The notes beneath the pieces are model-generated. The model searched no databases. It worked only from the letters and a program-made list of their open reading frames with translations, and was not told the DNA's origin. The translations under genes and the position numbers were made by a program. Of a stretch of 64,000 nucleotides of DNA, positions 12,085 to 23,130 are shown in pieces. The DNA is from Struthio camelus (taxonomy: Eukaryota; Chordata; Aves; Struthioniformes; Struthionidae), in the NCBI RefSeq assembly GCF_040807025.1, contig NC_090943.1, positions 24,395,213 through 24,459,212 on the forward strand, in the 5' to 3' direction. Position 1 is the first letter of the stretch. Every line of letters begins with the position of its first letter.

Positions 12085-12430
12085 ATGGACGTTCGAGGGC
12101 TGGGTTTGTTCAGCTGGAGAAGACGAAGAGGGCACGTGACTGCTGCCTTCAGTGACCTGACAGGGTGGAGGGAAGGCAGTCAGACTCCTCCTGGAGGTGG
12201 ACAGTGACAGGACAAGATGAAACCCTCACATCCTGCAGCAAGGGAAAATCTGGTAAATGTAAAGAAAAAATTTTCGTGAAGAGTGTGGTTAAGCACTAGG
12301 AAAGGTTGCCCAGAGGGTTTGAATGGACAAGGCCCTGAGCAGGCTGGTCTGATCTGGGAGCTGGTCCTGCTTTCAGCAGGGGGCTGAACCAGGTGAGCTC
12401 TGGAGGTCAAGTCTAACTTAAATTATGCCG
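12085..12430 (+). mobile_element. CR1 LINE 3' fragment, older
   Basis: Sense CR1 covering the end of ORF2 and the 3' UTR. It starts with 'GGCTGGGTTTGTTCAGCTGGAGAAGACGAAG'-type sequence (the LGLFSLEK region). It continues through 'AAAAAATTTTCGTGAAGAGTGTGGTTAAGCACT' and 'GGTTGCCCAGAGGG', and ends in 'GGGGGCTGAACCAGGTGAGCTCTGGAGGTC' (phrases shortened to what is diagnostic). The terminal octamers are lost. Divergence is greater than in the copies at 0.4, 32.9 and 57 kb. Confidence 0.85.
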
Positions 12431-12783
12431 TTTCTCAAAGAAATGGGATAAGTCATGCCTTGAAAGAGCTTGAGAAGCCATGCCATTCTCTCCAGCAATC
12501 ATGAAGGGGAGCTGGGGGTGACCTGTTCAGCTGCAGGTGGTTGCTCTGTACTCCTCTGAAGTTGGTGAGGAGAATGTCCCCTGCAGCGACCAGATATACT
12601 GCAGGAACTTGGTGGATACCATGCCTGGACTTACTAAGCTACTTGAGCTTATGTCTTCGAGGCATTTCAAGAATGAATGATATTAGCTTCCTTAATATTT
12701 ACTGAACTCTTTTTAGAGACACATAAAGTGGAATCCACACATGTATGGGTTATTTTTATAAATGTATTTGATGTACAGCAAAT

Positions 12784-12786
<3 letters not shown>
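12431..12786. other. Unique sequence
   Basis: The flank between the CR1 tail and the microsatellite. Nothing recognised. Confidence 0.5.
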
Positions 12787-12827
<41 letters not shown>

Positions 12828-12850
12828 TTATTTATTTATTTATTTATTTT
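12787..12850. repeat. Compound (TA)n-(TTTA)n microsatellite
   Basis: About 17 TA units run directly into about 7 TTTA units. The purity suggests a length-variable locus. Confidence 0.97.
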
Positions 12851-15800
12851 CCTTTTCCTAGAAGTGATGCTATTGTGGTGAGCTTGAATTCTCTTTGTCA
12901 TTAAAAGCAAATCCAGGGGATCAGGTAACCATTCCCAAGTTGTTTCCATTTCATGCTAAAAATCAGGGAGAGCAATTACTTAGATAGAGTACAATTTAAA
13001 GCTGCTGCCAATTTCTTCAGGTTTCCCCTACAGATTTGCCTGTAGTCTAAAGGTTCTCTTGTGAATGCTTCCCTGAAAGGTTAATCAAAATAATGTCAAT
13101 GTGTATTTTCTTTTTCTGGTCCAGCCCTCTGTGCCAAAGCAGTAAGTGTTATTTGGAAAAGCCGAGATACATTTCCAAATGTACGAGGGCTTTCCGTATC
13201 AGTTGCATCTGACAGTAGCAGGAAGATGACTTGCAGATGCTGGCCTCTGCGATGTACTCAGTTAACTTGGCACAATCTTATTCTGGTAGGATTCCACTCT
13301 TGGTGGAAAGCTTGCAAAATCTGTCAGCCTAGATGGATGCTCAGTGCTGAACAAGCTTTGTTTACTATTTGTCTGTGCGCTAGAAACAAATTGAATGGCT
13401 CTTTGATCATCTTCTGGCCAAAAGGCAGTGCTACAGAGAAGCTTTTCTGTGTAAAGAACATTTGGAATCTTATTTAATATATTCTGAATAGTCAGAAGCG
13501 AAAATAAGGGTTGCAGTCTCACAGATACTTAAAAGCATGTGAAATCTGGTTGATGTGAGTGTCCCAAAGACTTCTAGCAGAGCTGGATTGAGGTGATGCC
13601 TTCTGCTGCTTTTGTTTCCAAGTACTTTTTTGCCTTAACCAGTCCGTTTGACAGACTGTATATCCAAGAAAGTTCTCTTTATAATATTTGGAATTAAGCA
13701 CTGCTAAGATATTTTCTTAACATCTGTCTGCTTCAGTTTTGGGAACAGAAATTGCTTCATCTGAGGAAGTCGCTGGCATCTGACATATAGAAAAGCTGAA
13801 TTACAGCCAGCATCAGAATCATAAAAATGCACTGTTTTGCTCAGAGGGAAGAATTTTGTCATTACCAATGCCAAAAGCTGCCTTTGTTGACAGAAATGGA
13901 TGAGAGTGCATTATCTTATCTCAACATCCAGTTTACCAGGTCACACACTGGCAGAGTGTCCTGATCGCATGCCTGATCCTGCAGAGATGACAAAGTCGAG
14001 CTTCTTCCAGGCTCAGGAGAGGCTTCTCTCCATTTTTGCGTCTTTGAATATGGGGCATGTGGTATCCTTCCACATTGCAATGGGCCGTATGTATAGGGAA
14101 CTCACCCCATGATACCGCTGGGTCCTTCCCTTCATCCCACCTCGAAAGGGCTCTGGTTTCAGAAAGATAACAGTCTAGAAACACGAGCAATCTCTGCCAC
14201 CCTGGTTGTCACTAGCTTTGCCCTAGATCCTTCAGTGAAGTCCTCCCTGGACTCCCTGGTTGCCTTCACAAAAAGACCATCATGTGATAATTGTACTGTC
14301 AGGAGCAAGAGACGCCAGAAGGCATTTTTTTTTCGTGAACAGGGAATGTATTGATCTCCTCTCTAGTAGAACTGTCATAAGAGAAATCTGTGAAGGTGAC
14401 ACAGTCTGGGCTTTTGTAAAATACTAATCTCTCCTGAATGTTCCTGGAGTTTTGTTTTCTGACTCATTGGTGCTGAGGCTCTACTAAGTAACACTGCAAA
14501 TAAGGAAATAAGAAAAAGAGGAGGAAGAGTCATTTCTCTTCCAGGTTTTTGAGCTCTATCACCTCAGAAGGTGCCTCAAGTGCCTTTTTTCTCTCTGCAA
14601 GTTGTTTTTATCTCCTGGGAGAAAGTCTTAACAGAAGAAAAACAATTAGATGGCTCTAGCAAAGTCATCATGAAAACTACTGCCTTCTCCTGATTCTGTG
14701 AGAGCAAAAATGCAGCTAAGCCTGCTAATGTGGACAGATGCTTGAACAGCATCTTTAGCACACTTGATAAAAAATTAAAGACTGTGTTGATTCAATAGCT
14801 CAAACTTCTGTTCAGACAAATGCATTTATTAATTATCGTACCACAGTTAAAAGATATTTGGAAGTGACAGGCAAATAGCTTCATTCTAGAAATACTTAAG
14901 CTACAGGTACAAGTGCTTCAGGCCATGTTGATCTCAGAGGAACTCACTCTTTCTGGTTTCAGCTAGTTGCATCTATCTTTGCTCCTGATCCTACCTGGCT
15001 TGCATACACCCTTATGTCCAAAAACTTGTATGAACGTTAGAGATCTTTCCAAATCTCTTCAGGAAGGTTTGAAGGCATCAGAGATTTTAGGAAATTATTA
15101 CTACTAGAAATGTACTAGACTGTGTGGTAAAGATATGCTTGTGATGATTCATTATGTGTTCAGACAAAAGGTTTAGGCACCTTTCCACATACATTTAACA
15201 GTTCATTAGACTAAAACATAGGGATCTTAAGCTGATTGCGTATTCATTTTCAGGTGTTCTCTAAGAAATAGTCTAAAGATTTGAGGAAGGACTACAGCCA
15301 TTTATTGAGTGGGTTCAGATAGTTTGAACTTTTACTTTTTAACAAACAGTGCCTGAAGACCTGTTCTTTTTACTGTATTTAGGCATAACAGTGAAGTTCA
15401 ATGTTGTAATCAATGGCAATATACTTTTGGAAACATTTTGGAGTCATCAAAAGATGGAGATATCTTAGGTCCCTAGATCTTTCTGATGACTTTCTGCAAA
15501 GCTGTTTTTTACCTGTGCATTATGCTTCCACTATTATATTTCCACTTTAAGTTGACATAATGCTAGATATGCAATTGCTCAAACTAAGGACTTTCCACCC
15601 TGATATTATGTTAAATGGTCTGAAGATATTATAGCAGGTTAAAATAAATCTTACTCTTTGTAAAATAATACAGCTGCATCCATACAGTCTGTACGTTCCA
15701 GAGTGAAGAGCCCAGAAGGAGAGAGAATGTCTGTAGTAACACCTTATTCATCCACATCCCTTACAAGCTCTCCTCCCTCTGCCCCCCCCAAAATCAAAAC

Positions 15801-17627
15801 AAATCTGTACTGCTATTTTCCCAGACATTTCAGGGACGTTATAGCAATAGATGACAAATTTGGATGTCCCACAATGCTAAGTTTGCAACATTGTCCCAAT
15901 ATGCTATATGTGCCACCATATACTAGGAAAAGAGTGCAATACATTCTTAAGTTATTGAACCTGAACCATTGAGCCTGAGCTGGGGTAAGGCGACGCAGGC
16001 TTGCAGTGTGCTGGGTGCCTGCTTAAACGGTAGTGCACAGTGGGAAGTACTGCTGGAGTCCGTGAGCACAGTGCAGGTGATGCTCAGCATCTTGCAAGAT
16101 GAATCCTCTTTGAAATGAACTGATGTTCTCGGGATGGTGCACTATTCTTGCCTTTTAAATGGAGTTTATGTTATCACTAACTTCCCAGATAAACCATTTC
16201 CCTTAGGAACTTCATGTTATTAAGAATTTCAGAACAGGTAAGTTTCTACTCTAATTAAGAAAATGTGAATAAATAGAAGGAACGCAGCGTAAAGTGAAGG
16301 GTCAAATGCATGCTGTTTAAAAGTCTCTTGTCAGAAAACAGGGCCAGATTCACAGCTATTGTAAATCACTGACTTCCTTGTTAATGATCTGAAACTAGTT
16401 TGTTGCAAAGTGCCCTGTGATGTCCTTGTAATGGATGCTGTACGACAGTATTATTTTATTGTGTGGTAACTGAAGGTTTTATTGCAATAAGGGATAAATC
16501 CATAAGGTTGTAGTCCTACAGAAGCATAACCTTTGAATGATTGTTTCATAAACAAACCATGACCATGAGTGAGAAGATTTGGAAAGTCAGATACAGTGGA
16601 ACGGTAACTTGCAAGCAGTAGAATTATGCTAACCCAAATTCCAGTCTGGCGGAAATGGATGCAGCTGTCTTGAAGACACCATGGTCACCAGCGACCTTAT
16701 AAAAATCAAAGTAGAAACGCACAGATCTGGGCCTCTTTAATCCAAAGCCGAATTTTTATCCTCTGTCTTCCATGGTTTTGCATTGGGATCATTTCAGAAA
16801 ACAATAACCTATAGGTGGCATTCAAGGATAGCAAATTACTCTGATTTTGTGCACGTATAGCGCTGCTACAGTTGGTCACATAGGAATGTCATGGATTTGC
16901 TCATTTTAACAAACTGTGAGATTAAAGTCTTGTCTTCACTGGGACAGATTTTCCAGAAGGCTGGATATTGTTGTGATGTGAGCTCGGGGGCCACTGTGGC
17001 GTGGCTCCCTCCATGCTGTGGGGAGCATGGAGCATGGCATCGACCGTGCTTCCACCAAGTCCATGTTCCCCTGTAGTGACCTATCTGGCCAGTCGATGTG
17101 TCAGCTGGTGTGGTGTAACGCAGGCGGCTGTGCGATCAGGACCTGATGTGAGCCGCATCAGTGGTGCAGGCATATCTGCTGTGAGCGGCCTCTCATTTAG
17201 GTCCTACTCGCATAGACTTTGCCACTGGAGAGAAGGACCACTCTCTGAGAAGCAAATCAGAAATAAAAGTGCTTGATTACAGTAAGGACGGTAATAACAG
17301 TATCACTACTTTTTTATAAACATTAGTACAGCAAGGCTTGAGAATACATGTGAGCGAGGAGGAAATAGGAGCCCTCTGCCCAGGCGCTGTGCACCCCACC
17401 ACAGCGGTGGTATTTGGGACAAGCCACACAGCAGCTGTGCCCTTCTGCCTAGTCAGCCCTCAGAAGTGAGAGCTTTGCTTCCCTCCGTCGACAGCAGCTC
17501 CTTAGACCAGCATGCTGAACAGACACCTTCATGGTCAGCCCAGCACATTCAGGAAACAGGGCATATGACCATGACAAAACTGCATAATATCACATTTTTG
17601 CTAAGCTACAAGCTGCATTTAAGTGGG
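12851..17627. other. Unique sequence, no gene seen
   Basis: Single-copy DNA of mixed composition, with an 8-base C run in 15781-15789. A GC-richer patch at 16985-17220 gives two overlapping plus-frame ORFs (16891-17076, 17001-17276) without recognisable domains. Other ORFs (13226-13522, 13900-14354, 15703-15972) lie on both strands at once or lack domains. No known repeat family was recognised. Confidence 0.5.
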
Positions 17628-17668
17628 TGCACTGTTCAGGATGTACACTGTTCAGGTGCACTGTTCAG
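17628..17668. repeat. Short triplicated motif CACTGTTCAG
   Basis: The ACTGTTCAG core occurs three times in about 40 bases (GTGCACTGTTCAG, GTACACTGTTCAG, GTGCACTGTTCAG). The unequal spacing of the copies suggests replication slippage. Confidence 0.85.
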
Positions 17669-19692
17669 TTCTCCAAAAATGAACCTATATTCCACATATT
17701 AGCACAAACTTCCAGTCATTCAAAACACCTTTCCCTGCCTAAGTCACCCCAAGACCTGGGATTTCATCCCACCTGAGTGCTCTAACTCCCCCAGATCCTG
17801 GACTCACGTCATAGCTCACCCCATCGGCACCAGAGTATGTCAGCACGCACCTATTTCTCTTCATCGCATAGGCGATTAGAAATCCCCATTTGCAGTAAAA
17901 GCCATCCACAGGCTTTTTGCCTTCTCAGTGTAACCCTGTTATACTGCACAGACTTTTGAGCGCACCTGCACCCTGAACAGTGGCAGCGGGGGCATGGCGC
18001 CATGCAGGACCCCAGCTTGTGCGCGCCGACCACAACGACCCGCTGCTGCCTGCTCTGGCCAGTCAGTGTCTCCTGCCTTTTGCTGAACTCAGCATGCAAT
18101 ACCTTCACCCCATGCTTGAAAGCTTTTCTTAATGAATCTGCATTTTAGATGTTGCCTAGGTATGACCCTTAGAGTCAACCCTTGCTTTGCGGTACTTGTG
18201 ACACTCTCCCTTGCATATGCGACCTGCTTACAGCCAACAACCTGCCTGCCACGCTGCTTTTTCTCTGCAAACTTTGGAAAGCATTGTACAAGGGGTAATT
18301 AAAGCAGTCTGTTTCTGCAGCACGTTCGGTCTGTTTCTTCTTTTCATTATTAGATGTGATGACACATTTGCCTGTGTGGCTTCCCACAGATGGCACCGAA
18401 ATTTTGTGATCAAATGGTAAGAGTAAACCAACTGTCATCTCTGATCACAGCTTCCCATATTGCTCCGCTAGTGTAAGAATACTGTTTTAATAAAGGGCTT
18501 TTTCTTTTTAAAGTGATACAGTTTGCAGTAAGAATAGAATTTGAGAGTAAGATGTCTAATTCAATATTAGCAGATTCAAGACTATTAAGTTTTATGTTCT
18601 AAGCATATATTTTATTTGCAAACACTTTATAAAAACTAAATACAAAAAGAATTTTCATTCCATCTCTTCCAGTTCAGAAGTTTCTCTTTAACATTAAAAA
18701 AATCTAAAATACAGAGGAAGAACTCACTGGAACATTTCTTCATAAAAAAACTGCTTTTCAGTCATCTAGAAATAAATTTTTAAAAAAGTTTTAAAGAATA
18801 TTTGATAAAAACAAAAGGGTTTAAATTTATTTTTATTGCTTTCGTAATATATATCATTGAACCATGTTTACTGAAACTATTATATTTTTACAAGAGTAGG
18901 GAATAAAGAATGTTTAAATCCACTAGTAATTCTCATGGTGAGTTGAATAAATTACAAAATAATTTTTGAAAATTCTGGCTTTGCAGTAATCTAGCATAAT
19001 ATAATACAAAAGAAAAGAAAGAAAAATTAAAGCTATTGATGGATTTAGTATGGTTTAAATCAGAAAACTGGTTTATAGAGAAAGCATTCAGGTTATAGGT
19101 GCCCAATGTAGTGCTAAAGCAAGGCATATACACATCTGCACTGACTAGCCTACCTTAGCTCCTCTGAACAGATCAGACTTGTCTTGGGGGCAAGCAAATT
19201 TTGATCTGGCATTTAGGAGTCTAAGTAGGATTTCTGCTTGATAATTCAAGTACTGACAGAACAACATAGTCTATGCAGATCAAATATTTATTTGCAGTTT
19301 TAGCCTTTTCTACTATTCACAGATTATCTACGAACAGAACTGCTTTTGACAGATTTGTTCAATATTCAGAATGGTTAGAACATATTTCAGGCTATGTCTT
19401 GTTTGCAAATTATTTGTTTTCAGTGCGCGTGTGTATTCAACTGTTTGCCGATTATCATTCTCTGCTGCTGGTTGGAGGAGTAAAAGATCTTACAGCCAAC
19501 AAAGGATAAATCAAACTTCCTTACACTAATAAGCATCTGTATGAATAACGAGCAGACTCTACGTCCTGAAGTAAGTCTGCGATCTTCTTGCAGGAAACCT
19601 TGGGGCCCGAGGGATTTCTTTAGTCCCTGCTGAGAGGTGCGAGGTGCAGCGGCTTCGTGGTCTGGCCAGCAGCGAGGCTGAGCATGTGCACA
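17669..19692. other. Unique sequence, AT-rich core
   Basis: 18480-19130 is strongly AT-rich with many AATTAAA/TTTAAA strings. 17940-18070 is a small GC-richer patch. No exon, RNA gene or repeat family was recognised. Confidence 0.5.
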
Positions 19693-19710
19693 GTGCGTGC
19701 ACGCACGCAC
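19693..19710. repeat. Alternating GTGCGTGCACGCACGCAC tract
   Basis: An 18-base perfectly alternating purine/pyrimidine run with a 14-base perfect palindrome at its left (19693-19706). Such runs can adopt Z-DNA or a cruciform. It sits in a GC-richer stretch (about 19600-19960). Confidence 0.85.
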
Positions 19711-20973
19711 AGTCCTGAGAAATGGGTTGGCCTGAGAGGATGGACAGGCTGCAGCTGCCAAACACGGGGCTCAGTCACACCTAGCCACCAGCTTACATGC
19801 AACTGGCCCTTTTTATCTGTTTTTCCTCCTCCATTTTCCCATGCTTGTTCTCCCCTTGTTCACCTGCACCCCTCCTCTTCCTCACCCTTGGGGCACACCC
19901 GGCGGTTTCACCCCAGGGACAGCATGCACCGCTCGTCCTCCCTGGGTGGTCTTCAGAGAAGCTGTGCTCTGTCTTCCCTGTCTTTGTCAGGTCTTCACAT
20001 TTAATTTGCTTAGCCTTTGGCCAGGTAAGCTAACGGGAACATCTGGGAATACATTGGGAACATTTGTCTTTCCATAGGCACTGCACTGGGAGAGCAAACA
20101 TGCTTCACTAGAGCAAGTGGTGAAAAACAGCCCATGGTCTCGATTTGGCAGTGGAGAGGGGAAATCCTCAGTATGAAATTTGTATCCTAACTGTAATCCC
20201 AAGCTGACACTTGCGCGGTAATCGGATATTCTTCAGTCTTTGTGGCACTCTTAGGAGACTGATTAAAAGCAGAGATCACTGTATGGCTTTGCAGTAATTT
20301 CACACTCAGATAGGATTCCTTTAACCTCTTGTTATAATTAGAATAACTGACATTTTTCTATGTTAGTAAGCTACTTTATTACTTAGTGTGGTTTGTTGGG
20401 ACATAACAAACTCCAGCATGGACTGGTTTGCTAGTGTATGTTCTCTTTTTAGTTGTATAAACACAGATGGTTTCTCAATATCACAGGAAAGATCAATTTG
20501 ACTAAGATATGGTATTTAGTATTAGAATTTCTCATGTGCATATTAAACAGTATTTTTAAAGGTCATAGTAATTTATATTGTGATCTGATGAACCTTACAG
20601 TTTAGTGCATTATGCATTAGATACAAGTATTTTTAGATTTTTAAGTCAAAGATATTAAAAGCCATTATTTTATAATTTTCTTCTGGAATAGTTGTTTTCA
20701 GTACTGATGGCCTTTAGTACTTCCATCTTAGGCAAAGGCAATGCAGTTTCTTTTTACCATATCCACTGTAGTATCCTCACGGGCTTCCCTCAGCTTGCAA
20801 GGAGAGGTGCTCCCAAGGCCACCACCCCTGCAACAAGGAGGAATAGAGATGCCAGATGTGGGACGGTATCCCACGAGCAGAGCAGGATTCCCTGGCCCCT
20901 GCGTGCTGCATGGTGCGGAGGTACCGCGTGGGCTCCTGTTAGCCTGGGAGCAGCATAACCGGAGGGAGCTGGT
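19711..20973. other. GC-richer then AT-rich unique sequence
   Basis: 19711-19960 is C-rich on the plus strand and produces several overlapping ORFs in different frames (19657-20004, 19797-20033, 19841-20077). This indicates composition rather than coding. A second GC-richer block is at 20780-20960. No recognised gene. Confidence 0.5.
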
Positions 20974-21010
20974 CTTTTTAAAAAGAATTCTTTTTTAAAA
21001 GAATCTGGTC
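20969..21010. repeat. AT palindrome flanked by CTGGTC repeats
   Basis: A GAATTC-centred, largely self-complementary AT stretch (about 20974-21004, T5A5 then T6A4) is flanked on both sides by CTGGTC (20969-20974 and 21005-21010). It could be a tiny fold-back insertion with a 6-base target duplication, or chance. Confidence 0.5.
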
Positions 21011-21059
21011 CTGGAAATATGACACGACAGTCCTGTTTCAACAACACAGAGAGAAAGTG

Positions 21060-21740
21060 CCTGGTTTCTGAAAAATCAGATAAACATCCTCAGGGTCTTG
21101 TTAAATTGCTGAATGCAAATTGCAATTAGAATTGACTATTAAAGATCGTGGTAGAGCAGGTTAAACATCTGCTGGATTTATTACAATTTTATTTGTACTT
21201 TGTCTGCAACTGGTACAATTAAGCCAATCAGAGCAAGCAAATCAAATCTAATTTACTCTCTAATGGACCAAAAAGGAACAAATAAACACAGCACTACCAG
21301 ATCCAAATGATTAAACATGTCTCTGAGGTATTTTTTTCTATTTCAATCTAGAAAAATCATGGCGTTTATGGTATAATTAACCACTAAGGAGTGATGTAAA
21401 CCTTTTTGAACATTCATTCATTTTTCATTTGTTTTCATAAAAATGCTAAACAAAACATGTGAATGTAATGAAATAAATTCCATTAGAATTGGGTACATTT
21501 ACTCATATAACCATTTACCTATTATGACAGGATTGATAAAACAGAGACATGTTTATCAAATCAGATGAAAATGTGTTGTGTGACTCTTTTCATATTACCA
21601 GGCAATCTAAAGGTAAAATTCAGCAGATGTATAAATCACTATTTAAGATACACACATCATGTTCAAGTTCATTAGGTGACCATAAAAGTTAAAATAACAT
21701 AACCAGGATTAATTTGATATTCCCATAAGTGTGCAAAATG
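21060..21740. promoter_or_regulatory. Candidate conserved non-coding element
   Basis: The sequence is free of simple repeats, AT-rich but complex, and dense in cores typical of vertebrate developmental enhancers: several TAATT/ATTAA homeobox cores, AGCCAATCAG (CCAAT/PBX-like), TAAACA forkhead-like cores, and AATCTAATTTA. No ORF or repeat family fits. Call based on texture only, and cross-species alignment would decide it. Confidence 0.3.
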
Positions 21741-22854
21741 GAGCTGGGGACCCTTTCAACTCGATAATAGATATGAGCTCTACGCTGTCCTCAGATATAT
21801 CTGCAGGAATTCCTTCTTCCCACAACCCACAGGAAGAAACCCTTAGCTTACAGCTGCTTACACACACTGCCAGCTGAAAAGAGGATTTAACCTAAAATAA
21901 ACAAGCTGAATAACAAAATCTTTAAAAACATTAATGAACAGAACACACAACACGACTGAATCATGTCATATGGAAATATCCCTTTATTTTTGAATGGCCA
22001 GGTTTTTGTGCCAATGTGATGCCACTAACTTGTCATATGCTAGGAGGACCCTTCTCTAAAGCTGTTTCCTTTGGAGTCTCCGGAGAGATTTCAAGCGCAG
22101 TTGCACTCTCTGCAGAGCTGTTTTGCACTCCCTTGTTTCTCATTGCACCTTTTCTCTCTTCCTTCACTCACATCCTCTTACTTTATGATTTCACTCTTCC
22201 AGTTTAGGAAAGAAGGCATATTGCCCCCTATGAATAGACTTGAAATAACAAATACTTTTAAATCTGAATGTTTTTTATTCCATCATGAGAATTCTTCGCA
22301 AATATCAGTCCTCTGCAAGGACTGGTAATTTCCACAGTCTCCTAAACTTTTCTGTATCAGGACTGGGTTAGGGCACTGGCCCCTATACAGGACAGAAGCA
22401 CCTCTAGGGCAGAGATACAAAGAAAGTCAGAAGTTACTTAAAATCTAATCTAAATTTAAAATCTTTTGTGAGAAAGTATGTTTTTCTGAAATTTTTAAGT
22501 TTCATAGAAGTTTAGCAAATGAGCTTCAGATATTCATATCAGTGTTTATACTCTAAAAGAGGTACTTTTCACATCTGAGGCTACTGTCATTCATCAGATC
22601 GCTTAACAAATTCCTAGTGACAGTTTTCAGCCTTGGCTTGTACAATACCTAGGGTGAAGGAGTCCACAGCTGAGGCTCCAGAATAACACAACCGTCAGAC
22701 ATACTATGTCGCTACAGCATATTTACCAGTGTCTTGCCACAGATTATAAAGCATATTTTTATGAGTCCTTCCCATTCCCCATAAAGGTATGGCCACTGAG
22801 ACAAGGGAATCAGCTCCACAACCCGTGTCAACGTGTGTCTCCTAAAATACCTGA
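21741..22854. other. Unique sequence, possible SINE trace
   Basis: At about 22365-22390 'GGTTAGGGCACTGGCC' resembles the head of an old tRNA-derived SINE seen in archosaurs and turtles, but the body is not recognisable. No gene seen. ORFs at 22016-22328 are chance-like. Confidence 0.4.
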
Positions 22855-23130
22855 GAGGTGACCGGCAGCGATCGCGTATGGCACGTTCCCGACACCTTGG
22901 GAAGCGGTGTATCCGCGAGGAGGCACCCCGCTCACGCCTGGGCCAGGCAGCATGCCAGTGTGCAGAGGCAGAGAGAGGCCAGCCCAGATGATTACAGCTA
23001 TGGGGCAATTTTAGCAGCTTGCTCTGGGTTGCGGCGCAGCTGCCAATGACTGCACCCTGCGAGCCGGGCACCGGCTGAGCGGCGTGCTTGCACACCCCTC
23101 AGCCGGCAGCAAACCCGTCTCCAAGATGCA
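22855..23130. promoter_or_regulatory. Short isolated CpG-rich island
   Basis: About 20 CpG dinucleotides counted by eye in roughly 275 bases, against very few in the surrounding kilobases. Clusters sit at 22859-22950 and 23030-23120. The block includes an AGCGATCGCG core. In vertebrates such local CpG retention usually marks an unmethylated promoter or enhancer, or a recently gained GC-rich piece. The 127-codon minus-strand ORF across it (23095-22712) and the 63-codon plus ORF (22858-23049) are both open, as expected in GC-rich DNA, and neither shows a recognisable domain. No TATA box or splice donor could be tied to it with confidence. Confidence 0.5.

Noticed and set aside
22712..23095. 127-codon minus-strand ORF across the CpG-rich island
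   Set aside because: GC-rich DNA lacks stop codons by composition. No domain or splice context seen, so only the island itself is reported.
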